Part shown: in pieces, positions 52,286-62,425 of the stretch
How the letters are laid out: every line of letters begins with the position of its first letter
Numbering within the stretch: position 1 is the first letter of the stretch
Source: Sphingobacteriaceae bacterium GW460-11-11-14-LB5
Lineage (GTDB): Bacteria; Bacteroidota; Bacteroidia; Sphingobacteriales; Sphingobacteriaceae
Assembly (NCBI GenBank): GCA_002151545.1
Contig: CP021237.1
Coordinates: 4,402,001 to 4,466,000, forward strand
Direction of reading: 5' to 3'
DNA length: 64,000 nucleotides
Translations under genes and position numbers: made by a program
The notes under the pieces: model-generated
Database searches by the model: none
What the model saw: the letters and a program-made list of their open reading frames with translations, nothing else
Told to the model about the DNA's origin: nothing

Positions 52286-54166
52286 CTAGCCCTTGTTTTC
52301 TGCAACAGGGTTAGCTAATTCCCAATCTTGCTGTATTTTTTCTGCTTCTGCATTTCCTTCAAAATCGTGAGGCAAGTTAGAGCTCATGGTTTGAGAGAAA
52401 GGAACAGTTTGAGGAATAAAATCTGCATCATGTCCTGGTTTACTATAATCATATGGCCATCTGTAAACCGTAGGAATTTCTCCTGGCCAGTTACCATGTA
52501 AGTGTTCTACCGGAGCAGTCCACTCTAATGTATTAGATTCCCAAGGGTTTTGAGGAGATACTTTTCCTTTAAAGATAGAGTAGAAGAAGTTAAACAAAAA
52601 CGCTACCTGAGCCAGTGCTGCCATAATAGCTGCCCATGTTACAAATACGTTAACAGTTAACCATTTCTTCATAAATTCAAACTCGGTAAATGCATAGTAA
52701 CGACGAGGTACACCATCTAAACCTAAGAAGTGAAGTGGGAAGAATACCAGGTAAGCTGCAATGAAAGTTAACCAGAAGTGTAAATATCCTAATTTGGCAT
52801 TCATCATTTTACCGAACATTTTAGGGAACCAGTGATACACACCTGCAAGCATACCAAAGATTGCTGCAGATCCCATTACCAGGTGGAAGTGGGCAACAAC
52901 AAAATAAGTATCGTGTAAGTTAATATCTAATGAAGCATTTCCTAAGAAGATACCGGTTAAACCACCAGAGATAAAAAACGAAACTAAACCAATAGCAAAT
53001 AACATTGCCGGTGTAAAACGGATGTTACCACGCCATAATGTAGCTAAGTAGTTGAATGTTTTTACTGCCGATGGTACTGCAATGATCAACGTGGTAATCA
53101 TAAACACACCACCCAATAATGGGTTCATACCGGTTACAAACATATGGTGACCCCATACGATGAATGACAATACAGTAATACCAATTAACGAGTAAACCAT
53201 TGCATGGTAACCAAAGATTGGTTTACGTGAGTTTACCGAGATTACTTCAGATGAAATACCTAAAGCCGGCATAATTACGATATATACCTCAGGGTGACCT
53301 AAGAACCAGAATAAGTGTTGCCATAAAATTGGAGAACCACCTTCATTTGGTAAAATATCGGTACCCATTACGATATCAGACAGGTAGAAACTTGTTCCGA
53401 AACTACGGTCGAATACCATTAACACTACCCCGGCTACAAGAACAGGGAATGATAAGATACCTAAAATAGCGGTTAAGAAGAAAGCCCAGATGGTTAATGG
53501 CATTTTCCAAAGGTCCATACCTTTAGTACGCATGTTTAAGATTGTACTTACATAGTTAATACCACCCATTAAAGATGATGCCACGAAAAGTACCATACTG
53601 ATTAACCATAAAGTCATACCTAAACCAGAACCCGGCATTGCTTTAGCAACAACCGATAATGGCGGATAAACTGTCCAACCACCAGATGCAGGACCTGTTT
53701 GAATAAAGAATGATGACATCATGATCACACAGGCCATAAAGAAGAACCAGTATGAAAGCATGTTTAAAAATGGCGAAGCCATATCTCTTGCTCCAAGTTG
53801 AAGCGGAATAAGTAAGTTACTAAATGTACCACTCAATCCGGCAGTTAGTACAAAGAATACCATGATGGTACCGTGAATGGTTACCAAAGCCAGATAAAAG
53901 TCGGACTTAATACGACCACCTTCAGCCCATTTACCTAAAAATGTTTCTAAGAAAGGGAAGTTTTGATCTGGCCATGCCAATTGAATACGGAATAAAATGG
54001 ATAAGCCCATTGCTATTACCGCCATAATAATACCGGTAATTAAAAACTGCTTAGCAATCATTTTATGATCCATACTAAAGATGTACTTTGAAATCAAAGT
54101 CTCTTTATGATGCCCATGATCAGCGTGATCGTGATTGTGTTCGTCGTGTAATGCTATTGTTGACAT
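52286..54166 (-). CDS. Cytochrome c oxidase subunit I
   Basis: 626 residues, catalytic subunit of an aa3-type oxidase with 12 or more helices. The cross-linked His-Tyr/CuB motif is LFWFLGHPEVYIVIMP. Other CuB His are in WGHHMFVTGMNP. Heme ligands are in DTYFVVAHFHLVMG and the early helix VTIHGTIMVFFVLTAG. A His-rich N-terminal tail (HDEHNHDHADHGHHKE) may bind metal. The HPEVY form marks a type A oxidase. The C-terminus has an NPWESNTLEWTAP segment typical of fused or extended CoxA. Lies 23 bases after subunit II. Confidence 0.96.
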   Translation of the reverse strand: MSTIALHDEHNHDHADHGHHKETLISKYIFSMDHKMIAKQFLITGIIMAVIAMGLSILFRIQLAWPDQNFPFLETFLGKWAEGGRIKSDFYLALVTIHGTIMVFFVLTAGLSGTFSNLLIPLQLGARDMASPFLNMLSYWFFFMACVIMMSSFFIQTGPASGGWTVYPPLSVVAKAMPGSGLGMTLWLISMVLFVASSLMGGINYVSTILNMRTKGMDLWKMPLTIWAFFLTAILGILSFPVLVAGVVLMVFDRSFGTSFYLSDIVMGTDILPNEGGSPILWQHLFWFLGHPEVYIVIMPALGISSEVISVNSRKPIFGYHAMVYSLIGITVLSFIVWGHHMFVTGMNPLLGGVFMITTLIIAVPSAVKTFNYLATLWRGNIRFTPAMLFAIGLVSFFISGGLTGIFLGNASLDINLHDTYFVVAHFHLVMGSAAIFGMLAGVYHWFPKMFGKMMNAKLGYLHFWLTFIAAYLVFFPLHFLGLDGVPRRYYAFTEFEFMKKWLTVNVFVTWAAIMAALAQVAFLFNFFYSIFKGKVSPQNPWESNTLEWTAPVEHLHGNWPGEIPTVYRWPYDYSKPGHDADFIPQTVPFSQTMSSNLPHDFEGNAEAEKIQQDWELANPVAENKG

Positions 54167-54189
54167 AATTCGTTCGCTCCTGCTTAATA

Positions 54190-55422
54190 TTATTTATTTA
54201 AAGCCATTTGGTTAGTTTTCACAGCTGCTGAATCTTTAGCTGCTGAATCTGCTACTGATTTAACAGGTGCAGGTGCCACTGGCAAATTAAATTGTTTTCT
54301 TAAATCGTCGTTTAAGTATGTTTTCTGTTCTGCAATCCAGGTTTTGTATTCAGCCTCAGAAACTACACGTACCACTTTTTGCATGTTGTAGTGACCTGAT
54401 CCACAAATTTTAGCACATAGGAAAAGGTACTTAAAGTTAGGATCGTTGGTTTCTTGCTGCATTTCTGCAGTTGTTTTTGTAGGCGTAAACTCAAATATCG
54501 TTCTCATACCCGGTACGGTATTTAACTGTACTCTGAAGTGTGGCATATAAAAACTGTGAATTACGTCTTTACTGGTTAAAATCAGTTTAACTGGTTTGCC
54601 CACAGGAAGCACCATCTCATCAGCCATTTCATCATCGCGGGAGTTGATATCTTTAAAATCGATACCCAACGCGTTAGTAGCAGTAGTTAGCTTATAATTT
54701 TTGTTACCTACTATTCCATCAGCTCCAGGATAACGGATAGACCATTTAAACTGCTCAGAAGTAACTTCGATCTGTAATGGTTTGTTATTTGGATCTTCAA
54801 CTTTGAAGAAAATAGATCTCCAGGTTAAGAAACCCATTAATACCAAAACGGTTAATACTAAAGCCGGAACGATTGTCCAGATTTTTTCGATGGTATTATT
54901 GTGTGGGTAGTAGTAAGCTTTTCTTTTAGCTGAGTATTTATAGATGTAAGAAAATCCGAATAATAAGATGTGTGTAACTACAAATACAATAGTGGTAATG
55001 ATTAATGTTAAATTAAACATTTCATCAATTTTCTTTCCGTGCTCAGATGCCGCATCAGGAAGTAACATTGCCCCATGTACTGTATATTCCCAATATACAC
55101 CATATAAACCGATCACTAAAAACAGCGCAAATAAACTTGCGTGTACCCTGTTCCAGTTAATACCAACAGGTTTACCTTGTGCTTCGCGGCTTAATTCATA
55201 TACTTTTATGGCTTTACCAATAATTGCAATGAATAAGCATACGGCAAGGAAAACCAGAATATAAAATATTACCGATTTATAAACCTCGCCCATATCAACC
55301 TTCGGTGCCGCGGCAGCACCTGCTGCTGCATCTTGCGCAAATACGCTAGTGTTTGCAAAAACAGTAATCAATACTGCTAAAGCTGCGGTCGTTTTATTCG
55401 TTATAAACTTTCTTAAACTCAT
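54190..55422 (-). CDS. Cytochrome c oxidase subunit II
   Basis: 410 residues. Signal peptide ending SVFAQ, then three hydrophobic segments (extra first helix, VIFYILVFLAVCLFIAII, and two TM helices before the cupredoxin domain). CuA site LFLCAKICGSGHYNMQKVV, with both Cys, His and Met, and an upstream HSFYMPHFRVQLNTVPG. There is no heme c motif, so electrons come from a separate cytochrome c donor such as ActE. The extended C-terminus is Ala/Lys-rich. First gene of the oxidase part. Confidence 0.95.
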   Translation of the reverse strand: MSLRKFITNKTTAALAVLITVFANTSVFAQDAAAGAAAAPKVDMGEVYKSVIFYILVFLAVCLFIAIIGKAIKVYELSREAQGKPVGINWNRVHASLFALFLVIGLYGVYWEYTVHGAMLLPDAASEHGKKIDEMFNLTLIITTIVFVVTHILLFGFSYIYKYSAKRKAYYYPHNNTIEKIWTIVPALVLTVLVLMGFLTWRSIFFKVEDPNNKPLQIEVTSEQFKWSIRYPGADGIVGNKNYKLTTATNALGIDFKDINSRDDEMADEMVLPVGKPVKLILTSKDVIHSFYMPHFRVQLNTVPGMRTIFEFTPTKTTAEMQQETNDPNFKYLFLCAKICGSGHYNMQKVVRVVSEAEYKTWIAEQKTYLNDDLRKQFNLPVAPAPVKSVADSAAKDSAAVKTNQMALNK

Positions 55423-55491
55423 TTTCTTAAAAGTAGTACGCTGTACTGCTAATTATAATAATAATTAAATATTTGCTTTATCTTATCACCA

Positions 55492-56715
55492 CTACAATTG
55501 ATGATGCAAACTTTCTTGTAATAATGGGTGATTCTTTGCAATTAAAGGTTTCTTGCTTAATGATGTTAAAACCGTAAAGGTAAACAATCCTACGAAACCA
55601 ATTGCAGTACCAATTTCAATGATACCGAAACCATTATGTCCTTCTTCTACCGCTCCTGGCATAATCATTTGGTAGTAATCTACCCAGTGACCTAAAAGTA
55701 CCACGATAGAAACGAATAATAATTTCGCATCTGTTCTTTTGTTATCTCTATCCATTAATAATAATACTGGCGCTAAGAAGTTCATGGCCAGGTTTAAGAA
55801 AAACCAGAACTTGTAATACTCAAAGCGTTTGTAGAAATATACAGTCTCTTCAGGCATGTTTGCATAGTAGATCAATAAGAACTGAGCAAACCATACATAA
55901 GTCCAGAAGATAGAGAAACCGAAAATAAACTGACCTAAATTATGCAAGTGACTATTGTTAACCCATTGCATATAACCCGCTCTTCTTAATAAGATAAGAA
56001 TAATGGCGATAGTAGCTAAACTGCTTACCCACATAGCGGCGAAGTTATACCAGCCGAACATGGTTGAGAACCAGTGTGCTTCTAATGACATTACCGTATC
56101 GAAAGCAAAAATCGGTGTTGTAAAACCGTAAATTACCAGAAAGATACAAGCATTTTTAAAGCTTTTTCTGTAAGAATTTAAACCACCTGCTAAATCTTCA
56201 TTATAAGAAAACTTAACAAACATGATCGAAAATATACTATAGATACCTAAGAACACCACCTGGCGACCTAAGAAAAAAGGTACATTTAAGAATACCGATT
56301 TACCAGCAATGATAGAATCATAATTAGCACTGTTTGGATCCGTTAATCCATCTGCATGCCAGTGGTGGTATAAGTTGTGTGTGTACAAACCTGCCGAAAT
56401 TACGACAACCAGTATTACAGCTGCAATAGGCAATGTTTTTGCCATAGCCTGCGGTACACGTAAAATTGATGCAGACCAACCTGCCTGAGCTACATATTGA
56501 ACAGCCAGGAAAAATGTACCCGACATACAAACGCATGCAAAGTAATATGCCATAAGCAACAGGTTAGCAAAAGTACGCTCGTGCATTACTTTATCGCCGG
56601 CTAAGAAACCGAACAATACAGCTGCAATACCGATAACGATACCAACGATGCTTAATGTTTTTACTTTACCTGTAAACTCAAACTGTTCACTAAAATTAAT
56701 ATTGTGAGTTCCCAT
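55492..56715 (-). CDS. actF: Alternative complex III subunit ActF (quinol:cytochrome c oxidoreductase)
   Basis: 407-residue membrane protein with about ten helices, homologous to the NrfD/PsrC-like ActC and ActF subunits. Features include GTFFLAVQYVAQAGWSASILR, YNLYHHWHADGL-like His cluster (TAGLYTHNLYHHWHADG), WFSTMFGWYNFAAMWVS and PGAVEEGHNGFG. It is the final subunit of the quinol oxidase complex, transcribed 14 bases after ActE and 70 bases before CoxB. Confidence 0.92.
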   Translation of the reverse strand: MGTHNINFSEQFEFTGKVKTLSIVGIVIGIAAVLFGFLAGDKVMHERTFANLLLMAYYFACVCMSGTFFLAVQYVAQAGWSASILRVPQAMAKTLPIAAVILVVVISAGLYTHNLYHHWHADGLTDPNSANYDSIIAGKSVFLNVPFFLGRQVVFLGIYSIFSIMFVKFSYNEDLAGGLNSYRKSFKNACIFLVIYGFTTPIFAFDTVMSLEAHWFSTMFGWYNFAAMWVSSLATIAIILILLRRAGYMQWVNNSHLHNLGQFIFGFSIFWTYVWFAQFLLIYYANMPEETVYFYKRFEYYKFWFFLNLAMNFLAPVLLLMDRDNKRTDAKLLFVSIVVLLGHWVDYYQMIMPGAVEEGHNGFGIIEIGTAIGFVGLFTFTVLTSLSKKPLIAKNHPLLQESLHHQL

Positions 56716-56729
56716 TTATATTTGCTTTA

Positions 56730-57314
56730 CTATTGTCCTTTTTGTAATTGTTGAACATACATCACCACTTTCCAACGATCTGTTGGTGAGATTTGCGAAG
56801 CATGCGAGCCCATGTTATTTACACCGTAAGTAATGGTGTGGTAAATTTTACCTGCGGTAAGATCAACCATATTACCACCTCTAGATGATGCGCCTGTTTG
56901 ATAAGCAGGTACACCACTAAATTTCTCAATTTTAACTAAGTGTCCTTGTCCATCGCCTTTTTCACCATGGCAAGGGCTACAGAAAACGGTAAATAAATGT
57001 TTACCCTGAGCTAAATTAACAGTATCTACTGGTAAAGGGTTAACCATGCTCACACCTGCTGCTTCGTATCCTTCTTTTGTATTAGGATACTCATCATATT
57101 CAGTAAAACCTACTGGTTTAGTATGTGCAGGTGGCAACTGGGCTGTTTTACCATCTTTAAAATTTTTGTTTGGCTGATCCGGATTGTAAGCAATCGGATC
57201 ATACATGTTTCTGGCATATTCTAAGCCAGTACTGCGTTTATCTTTACAAGCAGAAAAGGTAGCTGCAAAAGCGATAGCTAAAAACGCCGTGTAAACAAAT
57301 TTATTCTTATTCAT
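56730..57314 (-). CDS. actE: Alternative complex III subunit ActE, monoheme cytochrome c lipoprotein
   Basis: 194 residues. Lipobox FSAC (about Cys23) after MNKNKFVYTAFLAIAFAAT. One heme c motif FCSPCHGEKGDGQGH and a distal Met region (VNNMGSHASQ). It carries electrons from the complex to the oxidase. An ATG at 57335 would overlap the ActD gene by 29 bases; the ATG at 57314 overlaps by 8 and gives a proper lipoprotein signal. Confidence 0.9.
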   Translation of the reverse strand: MNKNKFVYTAFLAIAFAATFSACKDKRSTGLEYARNMYDPIAYNPDQPNKNFKDGKTAQLPPAHTKPVGFTEYDEYPNTKEGYEAAGVSMVNPLPVDTVNLAQGKHLFTVFCSPCHGEKGDGQGHLVKIEKFSGVPAYQTGASSRGGNMVDLTAGKIYHTITYGVNNMGSHASQISPTDRWKVVMYVQQLQKGQ

Positions 57315-57843
57315 AGCTAATGTACTTTCTTTCATTATACTTTATTTCTAAAGCACCTGCATCTTTTAATAATCCATCAATTACAGTATGTTCCACATTG
57401 TCTTTTGCATCAACTGCAATAACAAAACGATCATCAGTAGCACGTAAATCCATCACTCTTGGTGCTCTTCCTGGGAATAAGTGAGTAGATGCATAATAAG
57501 TTAACACCATACCGAAAGCACAGAATAATACTGTAAGCTCGAACATTATCGGAATAAAATCCGGCAATGCGAATGATGGTTTACCACCTATGTTTACTCT
57601 CCAATCGATTACTGCGCAGAAATAAATCAAAGCGAACGCACAGCAAGTACCGGTAATACCAAAGCAAAATGCTGCGATATCGATTCTAGATCTTTTAATT
57701 CCTAATTTGGCTTCTATTCCGTGTATAGGCATCGGTGTATATACATCATGAATGCTGATGTTATTTTCCTGAAGCTTTTCGATGCCGTGCATCATTTCGT
57801 CAGGATCGCCAAAGCTGCCTAAAATATATTTGATATCACTCAT
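57307..57843 (-). CDS. actD: Alternative complex III subunit ActD (DUF3341)
   Basis: 178 residues. N-terminal DUF3341 domain (YILGSFGDPDEMMHGIEKL, DVYTPMPIHGIEAKLG), two membrane helices (FGITGTCCAFALIYFCAV, FELTVLFCAFGMVLTYYA) and a C-terminal soluble part (DDRFVIAVDAKD). Structural subunit of the complex with no cofactor. Lies three bases after ActC. Confidence 0.92.
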   Translation of the reverse strand: MSDIKYILGSFGDPDEMMHGIEKLQENNISIHDVYTPMPIHGIEAKLGIKRSRIDIAAFCFGITGTCCAFALIYFCAVIDWRVNIGGKPSFALPDFIPIMFELTVLFCAFGMVLTYYASTHLFPGRAPRVMDLRATDDRFVIAVDAKDNVEHTVIDGLLKDAGALEIKYNERKYISYE

Positions 57844-57845
57844 TG

Positions 57846-59318
57846 TTATATTTTTGCGTAATCTTCTTGTTTAACACTATCAAATTTCTCTAAAGACTCT
57901 ACGTATTCTGCAACGTATTCTTTATTCTCATGCCCTTCTTTAATCTGTTTCATTTTAGCTTGCTCACTTGCAGTTTTTAATAATAATTTAACCTCTGCTA
58001 TAGCGATTGATGGCAATACTCTTAAGAATAATAAGAATAAAGTAAAGAACAAACCGATTGAACCTACGAATACACTGATATCAACCCATGTTGGATAAAA
58101 CATTGCCCAACTTGACGGAATATAATCACGGTGTAATGAAGTAACGATAATTACGAAACGCTCGAACCACATACCCACGTTTACTACGATTGATAAAATC
58201 CAGGTCGCTTTAATGCTTAAACGGATCTTTTTGAACCATAACAACTGCGGAGAGATTACGTTACAGGTCATCATCATCCAGTACGACCACCAGTAAGGAC
58301 CAGTAGACCTGTTGATAAATGCATACTGCTCGTATTCCGAACCTGAATACCATGCGATGAAGAACTCAGTTAAATAAGCCACACCTACGATTGATCCGGT
58401 TAAGATGATGATTTTATTCATCGACTCGATGTGGAACATGGTGATGTAGTTTTCTAAGCCCAATACTTTACGTGCAACCAATAATAAGGTTAATACCATC
58501 GCAAATCCTGAGAAGATCGCCCCTGCCACGAAGTATGGAGGGAAGATGGTGGTGTGCCATCCCGGAATTACCGATGTTGCAAAGTCCATTGATACAATGG
58601 TGTGTACCGAAAGTACAAGTGGTGTAGAGATACCTGCTAAGATTAAAGACACCGCTTCGAAACGTTGCCAGGTTTTAACACTTCCACTCCATCCAAAAGA
58701 GAAGATAGAATAGATTTTTCTACGTGTACCCACTGCACGGTCGCGGATGGTAGCGATATCTGGTAATAAACCTGTGTACCAGAATAATAATGATACAGAG
58801 AAGTAAGTCGAGATCGCAAACATATCCCACACCAATGGTGAGTTAAAGTTTACCCAAAGTGATCCGAACTGATTCGGTAAAGGTAAAACCCAATAAGCTA
58901 ACCAAGGACGGCCCATGTGCGATACAACGTAAGTTGCGGCACAGATTACGGCGAAAATGGTCATCGCCTCTGCCGAACGGTTGATGGAGTTACGCCAGTT
59001 CTGACGGAAGAGTAATAGTACTGCTGAAATTAGTGTTCCAGCGTGACCGATACCTACCCACCATACGAAACCGGTGATATCCCAAGCCCAACCAACTGTT
59101 TTATTTAAACCCCATGCACCGATACCATTCCAGAAAGTGTAGCTTACTGCTACTACCCAAAGTAAAGCACCTAATGAGGCAACGATGAAACCAATCCACC
59201 AAGCCTTGTTCGGCTTGTTCTCTACCGGGCTTAAAATATCATCCGTAATTTTTGCATACGTGATGTTATCTCCGGTAATTAATGGTTCTCTAAGTATTGA
59301 TTCGTTATGTCCTGACAT
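57846..59318 (-). CDS. actC: Alternative complex III subunit ActC (NrfD/PsrC type)
   Basis: 490-residue integral membrane protein with about ten helices. It opens NESILREPLITGDNITYAKITDD, then the first helix WWIGFIVASLGALLWVVAV. Marks include GFVWWVGIGHAGTLISAVL, HMGRPWLAYW, LSVHTIVSMDFATSVIPGWH and MWFERFVIIVTSL. It is thought to hold the quinol-oxidising site. Lies 26 bases after ActB. Confidence 0.94.
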   Translation of the reverse strand: MSGHNESILREPLITGDNITYAKITDDILSPVENKPNKAWWIGFIVASLGALLWVVAVSYTFWNGIGAWGLNKTVGWAWDITGFVWWVGIGHAGTLISAVLLLFRQNWRNSINRSAEAMTIFAVICAATYVVSHMGRPWLAYWVLPLPNQFGSLWVNFNSPLVWDMFAISTYFSVSLLFWYTGLLPDIATIRDRAVGTRRKIYSIFSFGWSGSVKTWQRFEAVSLILAGISTPLVLSVHTIVSMDFATSVIPGWHTTIFPPYFVAGAIFSGFAMVLTLLLVARKVLGLENYITMFHIESMNKIIILTGSIVGVAYLTEFFIAWYSGSEYEQYAFINRSTGPYWWSYWMMMTCNVISPQLLWFKKIRLSIKATWILSIVVNVGMWFERFVIIVTSLHRDYIPSSWAMFYPTWVDISVFVGSIGLFFTLFLLFLRVLPSIAIAEVKLLLKTASEQAKMKQIKEGHENKEYVAEYVESLEKFDSVKQEDYAKI

Positions 59319-59344
59319 AATTTGTATTTTCTTTATACTAAAGC

Positions 59345-62300
59345 TTACGCTTGTACTGTTGTATCTGTATTTCTAATTTTTGTCATGTAGCCGATACCCG
59401 GTTTCACATTGATCTCTTCCAATACGTAGTAAATACGCTCAGAACGTAATGCTTTTGAAACCTCTGAATTTGGATCGTTTGCATCACCAAATACAATCGC
59501 ATTTGCTGAACAAGCTTCCTGACAAGCCATTTTAATATCGCCATCTTTTAATGGACGTTTCTCCAGTTTAGCTTGTAATTTGCCACCTTGTATACGTTGA
59601 ATACACATAGAGCATTTTTCCATTACCCCTCTCGAACGTGTAGTTACATCAGGGTTTAAAACTAATTGGGTAAACTCGTTATTTAAATAGTTATCGAAAC
59701 GTGAATCGTTCCAGTAGTTAAACCAGTTGAAACGACGTACTTTGTACGGACAGTTATTTGCACAGTAACGTGTACCTACGCAACGGTTATAAGCCATGTG
59801 GTTTAAACCATCACTTGAGTGTACCGTTGCCAATACCGGACAAACGGTTTCGCAAGGTGCGTGATCACAGTGCTGACATAACATTGGCTGGTGAACCACA
59901 GAAACGTGATCTAAGTCTTCTAACTTAGCAATTTCTTTTTCTCTGGTTACGTCACCGTCTTTAGTTTCGTAGCTGTAATAACGATCGATACGGATCCAGT
60001 GCATTTCACGACGACGGCGAACCTCATCACGGCCTACAACAGGAATGTTATTTTCAACGTTACAAGCAACAATACAAGAACCACAACCTGTACAGGCATT
60101 CAAATCGATTGCCATAACCCAGTTGTTACCTGGTTTTTCGTATTGATCCCAAAGATCGTAATCTTTATGCTCGCCTTTTTCGTTGCCCGCACCAGGATTT
60201 TTTAAGTACTCTTTAAAAGTAGCTTCTTTAATCACTGCACGACCTTCGAAAGAGTGGTGAGTTTGTGTTTGAGCTAACTCATAGTAACCGCCTGTTGGGG
60301 TAATGGTTACTGTAGTGGCATATTGGAAGGTTCCATTTATAAAAGAAACAAAAGGGAAAGCATTTTTACCCACATCGTTACCGGCTTTACCCACTTTGGT
60401 ACGGCCATAACCTAATGCAATAGATGCAGTTTGTTGTGCTTGTCCTGGCTGAATCAATACCGGAAGGTCTACTGAATATCCGTTGCTGGCTTTCACCGTT
60501 ACCACATCAAATTCTTTAACCTTTAATTTCTCAGCAAATTTTGGTGCAAGGGCAACATAGTTATCCCAGGTTACTTTAGAAACCGGATCAGGTAATTCCT
60601 GTAAGAATGCATTGTTTGCATTTTTACCATCACGCATCGGGATGTTTTCGTAAACCTGTAACTGAATATCTTTATCTAAAGCTTTGCTGCTGCTAACAAT
60701 TGAAGTAGCAACTTGCGCTAAAGATTGTGTGAATGAATAAGCTCCGGCAGTTTTTGCTGTTGCCGTAACCACTCCTTTTTCTAAAACTTCTTCCCATTTC
60801 AAACCAACAGCTGGTAACATTTTAGCTTCCCAGTTGCTGCGTACAAACTGATAGTAATCTTTAACCGGAGCATCAGCCCAGGTTAATAAACTCTCTTCAG
60901 CCTGGCGGCTATTGAAAACCGGGTTGATGGTTGGCTGAACGATAGAATAATATCCTTCGTAAGCATTTGCATCACCCCACGATTCTAAATAGTTATGGTT
61001 AATTGCAATGGCATCACAAGCAGTTGCAGTTTCATCAGCACGATCAGAGAATGAAATTTTAGCCGGAACCTTAGCCAATGCATCAGTAAACGCTTTTGCA
61101 TTTGCTGCATCGTAAACCGGGTTACTGTTTAAGAATAAAACAGCACCAACTTCGCCACGGCTCATTTCAGCAACTAAGCCATTAAATTCGGCATCGTTAC
61201 CTGCATATAAATAACAAGGGTTATCTAAATCGATCGTAGTGCCATAACTTCCGATAGCGGCGTTAATGGCATTTACTAAAATCTGCGTAGAAACATCGTT
61301 CGAACCACAAACTACAAGGCCTTTACCTTTAGCTTGTACCAATTCTTTCGCTACCAGTTTAATTACTTTATCGGCAGTGGTGTTATTACCTAATGTTCCA
61401 CCAGGTAAAGCGCTACCGGTAATGGCATTGTATAAAGCAATTAAAGCAGGTCCTTCTTCCGATAATTTAACCGGAACACGGGTATCTGCATTGGTACCTG
61501 TTAAGCTCATTCCACTTTCGAACTGAATGTGGCGGCTCATTTTTTTATTTTCTAACGATTTGTAGTTACGGTTAGCGGTATATTGAGCGGTAAACTCTTC
61601 TCCGCTAATCCAGGTACCTAAGAAATCGGCACTGAAACTTACAATTAAATCGGCTTTATCAAAGTTGTATTTTGGTAAAACGGCTTTACCAAAACTGTTT
61701 TGGTTGGCCTGGATAATACCAGTATAAGAAACCGCATCGTACTGAACCAATTTAGCAGCAGGATATTTTGCAATAAACTGTGCAATAACCGCATTAGTTG
61801 ATGGGCTGTTTACTGTTGATGATACAATACGGATTTTCTTTCCACCTGCCTGTGCTTTTGCCAACTCGCCTTTTACAAAGCTGTCGATTTTTGCCCAGGT
61901 GGTTTCTTCCACTTTTCCGTCTTTTACTAAAGCTGGTGCTTTTAGTTTAGATACATCATATAAATCTAAAACCGAAGCTTGGGCTCTCGCATCTGTACCA
62001 CAGTTAAATTGACCCGCATTTGGATTTGGTTCAATTTTAATCGGGCGTCCCTCTCTTGTTTTAACTAAAATACTCTGGCCATTAAAGCTCGAAGTATAAT
62101 AGTTAGGAATACCCGGAGTAACCTCTTCAGGTTTTACCAGGTAAGGAATAGATTTATGAACAGGGGCAGTTTGACAGGCTGCCAAAGTTACTGCACCTAA
62201 ACCAAAACCTAACGCCTTTAAAAAGTCGCGGCGTGGGGTAACGGTACTTAACCCTGCTTCATTTAAAACATCTTCTATTGGAAGTGGCTCGGCGAATTCG

Positions 62301-62377
62301 TTTTTGTTATTCTTAACAAAATCGGGTGTATTGTTATACTCCTCTAAGCCTTTCCAGTATTTTTTGTTGCTTTCCAT
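59345..62377 (-). CDS. actB: Alternative complex III subunit ActB (Fe-S/molybdopterin-like, Tat variant)
   Basis: 1010 residues. A Tat-like signal RRDFLKALGFGLGAVTLAAC begins at ~50 and carries a possible lipobox Cys. The molybdopterin-oxidoreductase-like domain (~75-740) has no sign of a cofactor-binding Cys4 motif of its own. The ferredoxin-type domain (~755-1000) carries ACTGCGSCIVACNVENNIP, CQHCDHAPCETVCPVLA, CVGTRYCANNCPYK and CSMCIQRIQGG, for one 3Fe-4S/4Fe-4S set. It is the large periplasmic electron-transfer subunit of quinol:cytochrome c oxidoreductase. Confidence 0.95.
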   Translation of the reverse strand: MESNKKYWKGLEEYNNTPDFVKNNKNEFAEPLPIEDVLNEAGLSTVTPRRDFLKALGFGLGAVTLAACQTAPVHKSIPYLVKPEEVTPGIPNYYTSSFNGQSILVKTREGRPIKIEPNPNAGQFNCGTDARAQASVLDLYDVSKLKAPALVKDGKVEETTWAKIDSFVKGELAKAQAGGKKIRIVSSTVNSPSTNAVIAQFIAKYPAAKLVQYDAVSYTGIIQANQNSFGKAVLPKYNFDKADLIVSFSADFLGTWISGEEFTAQYTANRNYKSLENKKMSRHIQFESGMSLTGTNADTRVPVKLSEEGPALIALYNAITGSALPGGTLGNNTTADKVIKLVAKELVQAKGKGLVVCGSNDVSTQILVNAINAAIGSYGTTIDLDNPCYLYAGNDAEFNGLVAEMSRGEVGAVLFLNSNPVYDAANAKAFTDALAKVPAKISFSDRADETATACDAIAINHNYLESWGDANAYEGYYSIVQPTINPVFNSRQAEESLLTWADAPVKDYYQFVRSNWEAKMLPAVGLKWEEVLEKGVVTATAKTAGAYSFTQSLAQVATSIVSSSKALDKDIQLQVYENIPMRDGKNANNAFLQELPDPVSKVTWDNYVALAPKFAEKLKVKEFDVVTVKASNGYSVDLPVLIQPGQAQQTASIALGYGRTKVGKAGNDVGKNAFPFVSFINGTFQYATTVTITPTGGYYELAQTQTHHSFEGRAVIKEATFKEYLKNPGAGNEKGEHKDYDLWDQYEKPGNNWVMAIDLNACTGCGSCIVACNVENNIPVVGRDEVRRRREMHWIRIDRYYSYETKDGDVTREKEIAKLEDLDHVSVVHQPMLCQHCDHAPCETVCPVLATVHSSDGLNHMAYNRCVGTRYCANNCPYKVRRFNWFNYWNDSRFDNYLNNEFTQLVLNPDVTTRSRGVMEKCSMCIQRIQGGKLQAKLEKRPLKDGDIKMACQEACSANAIVFGDANDPNSEVSKALRSERIYYVLEEINVKPGIGYMTKIRNTDTTVQA

Positions 62378-62425
62378 TTAAGCTATATTACTGTTTATTC
62401 GAACGTTCTTACTAAACTCTATCTA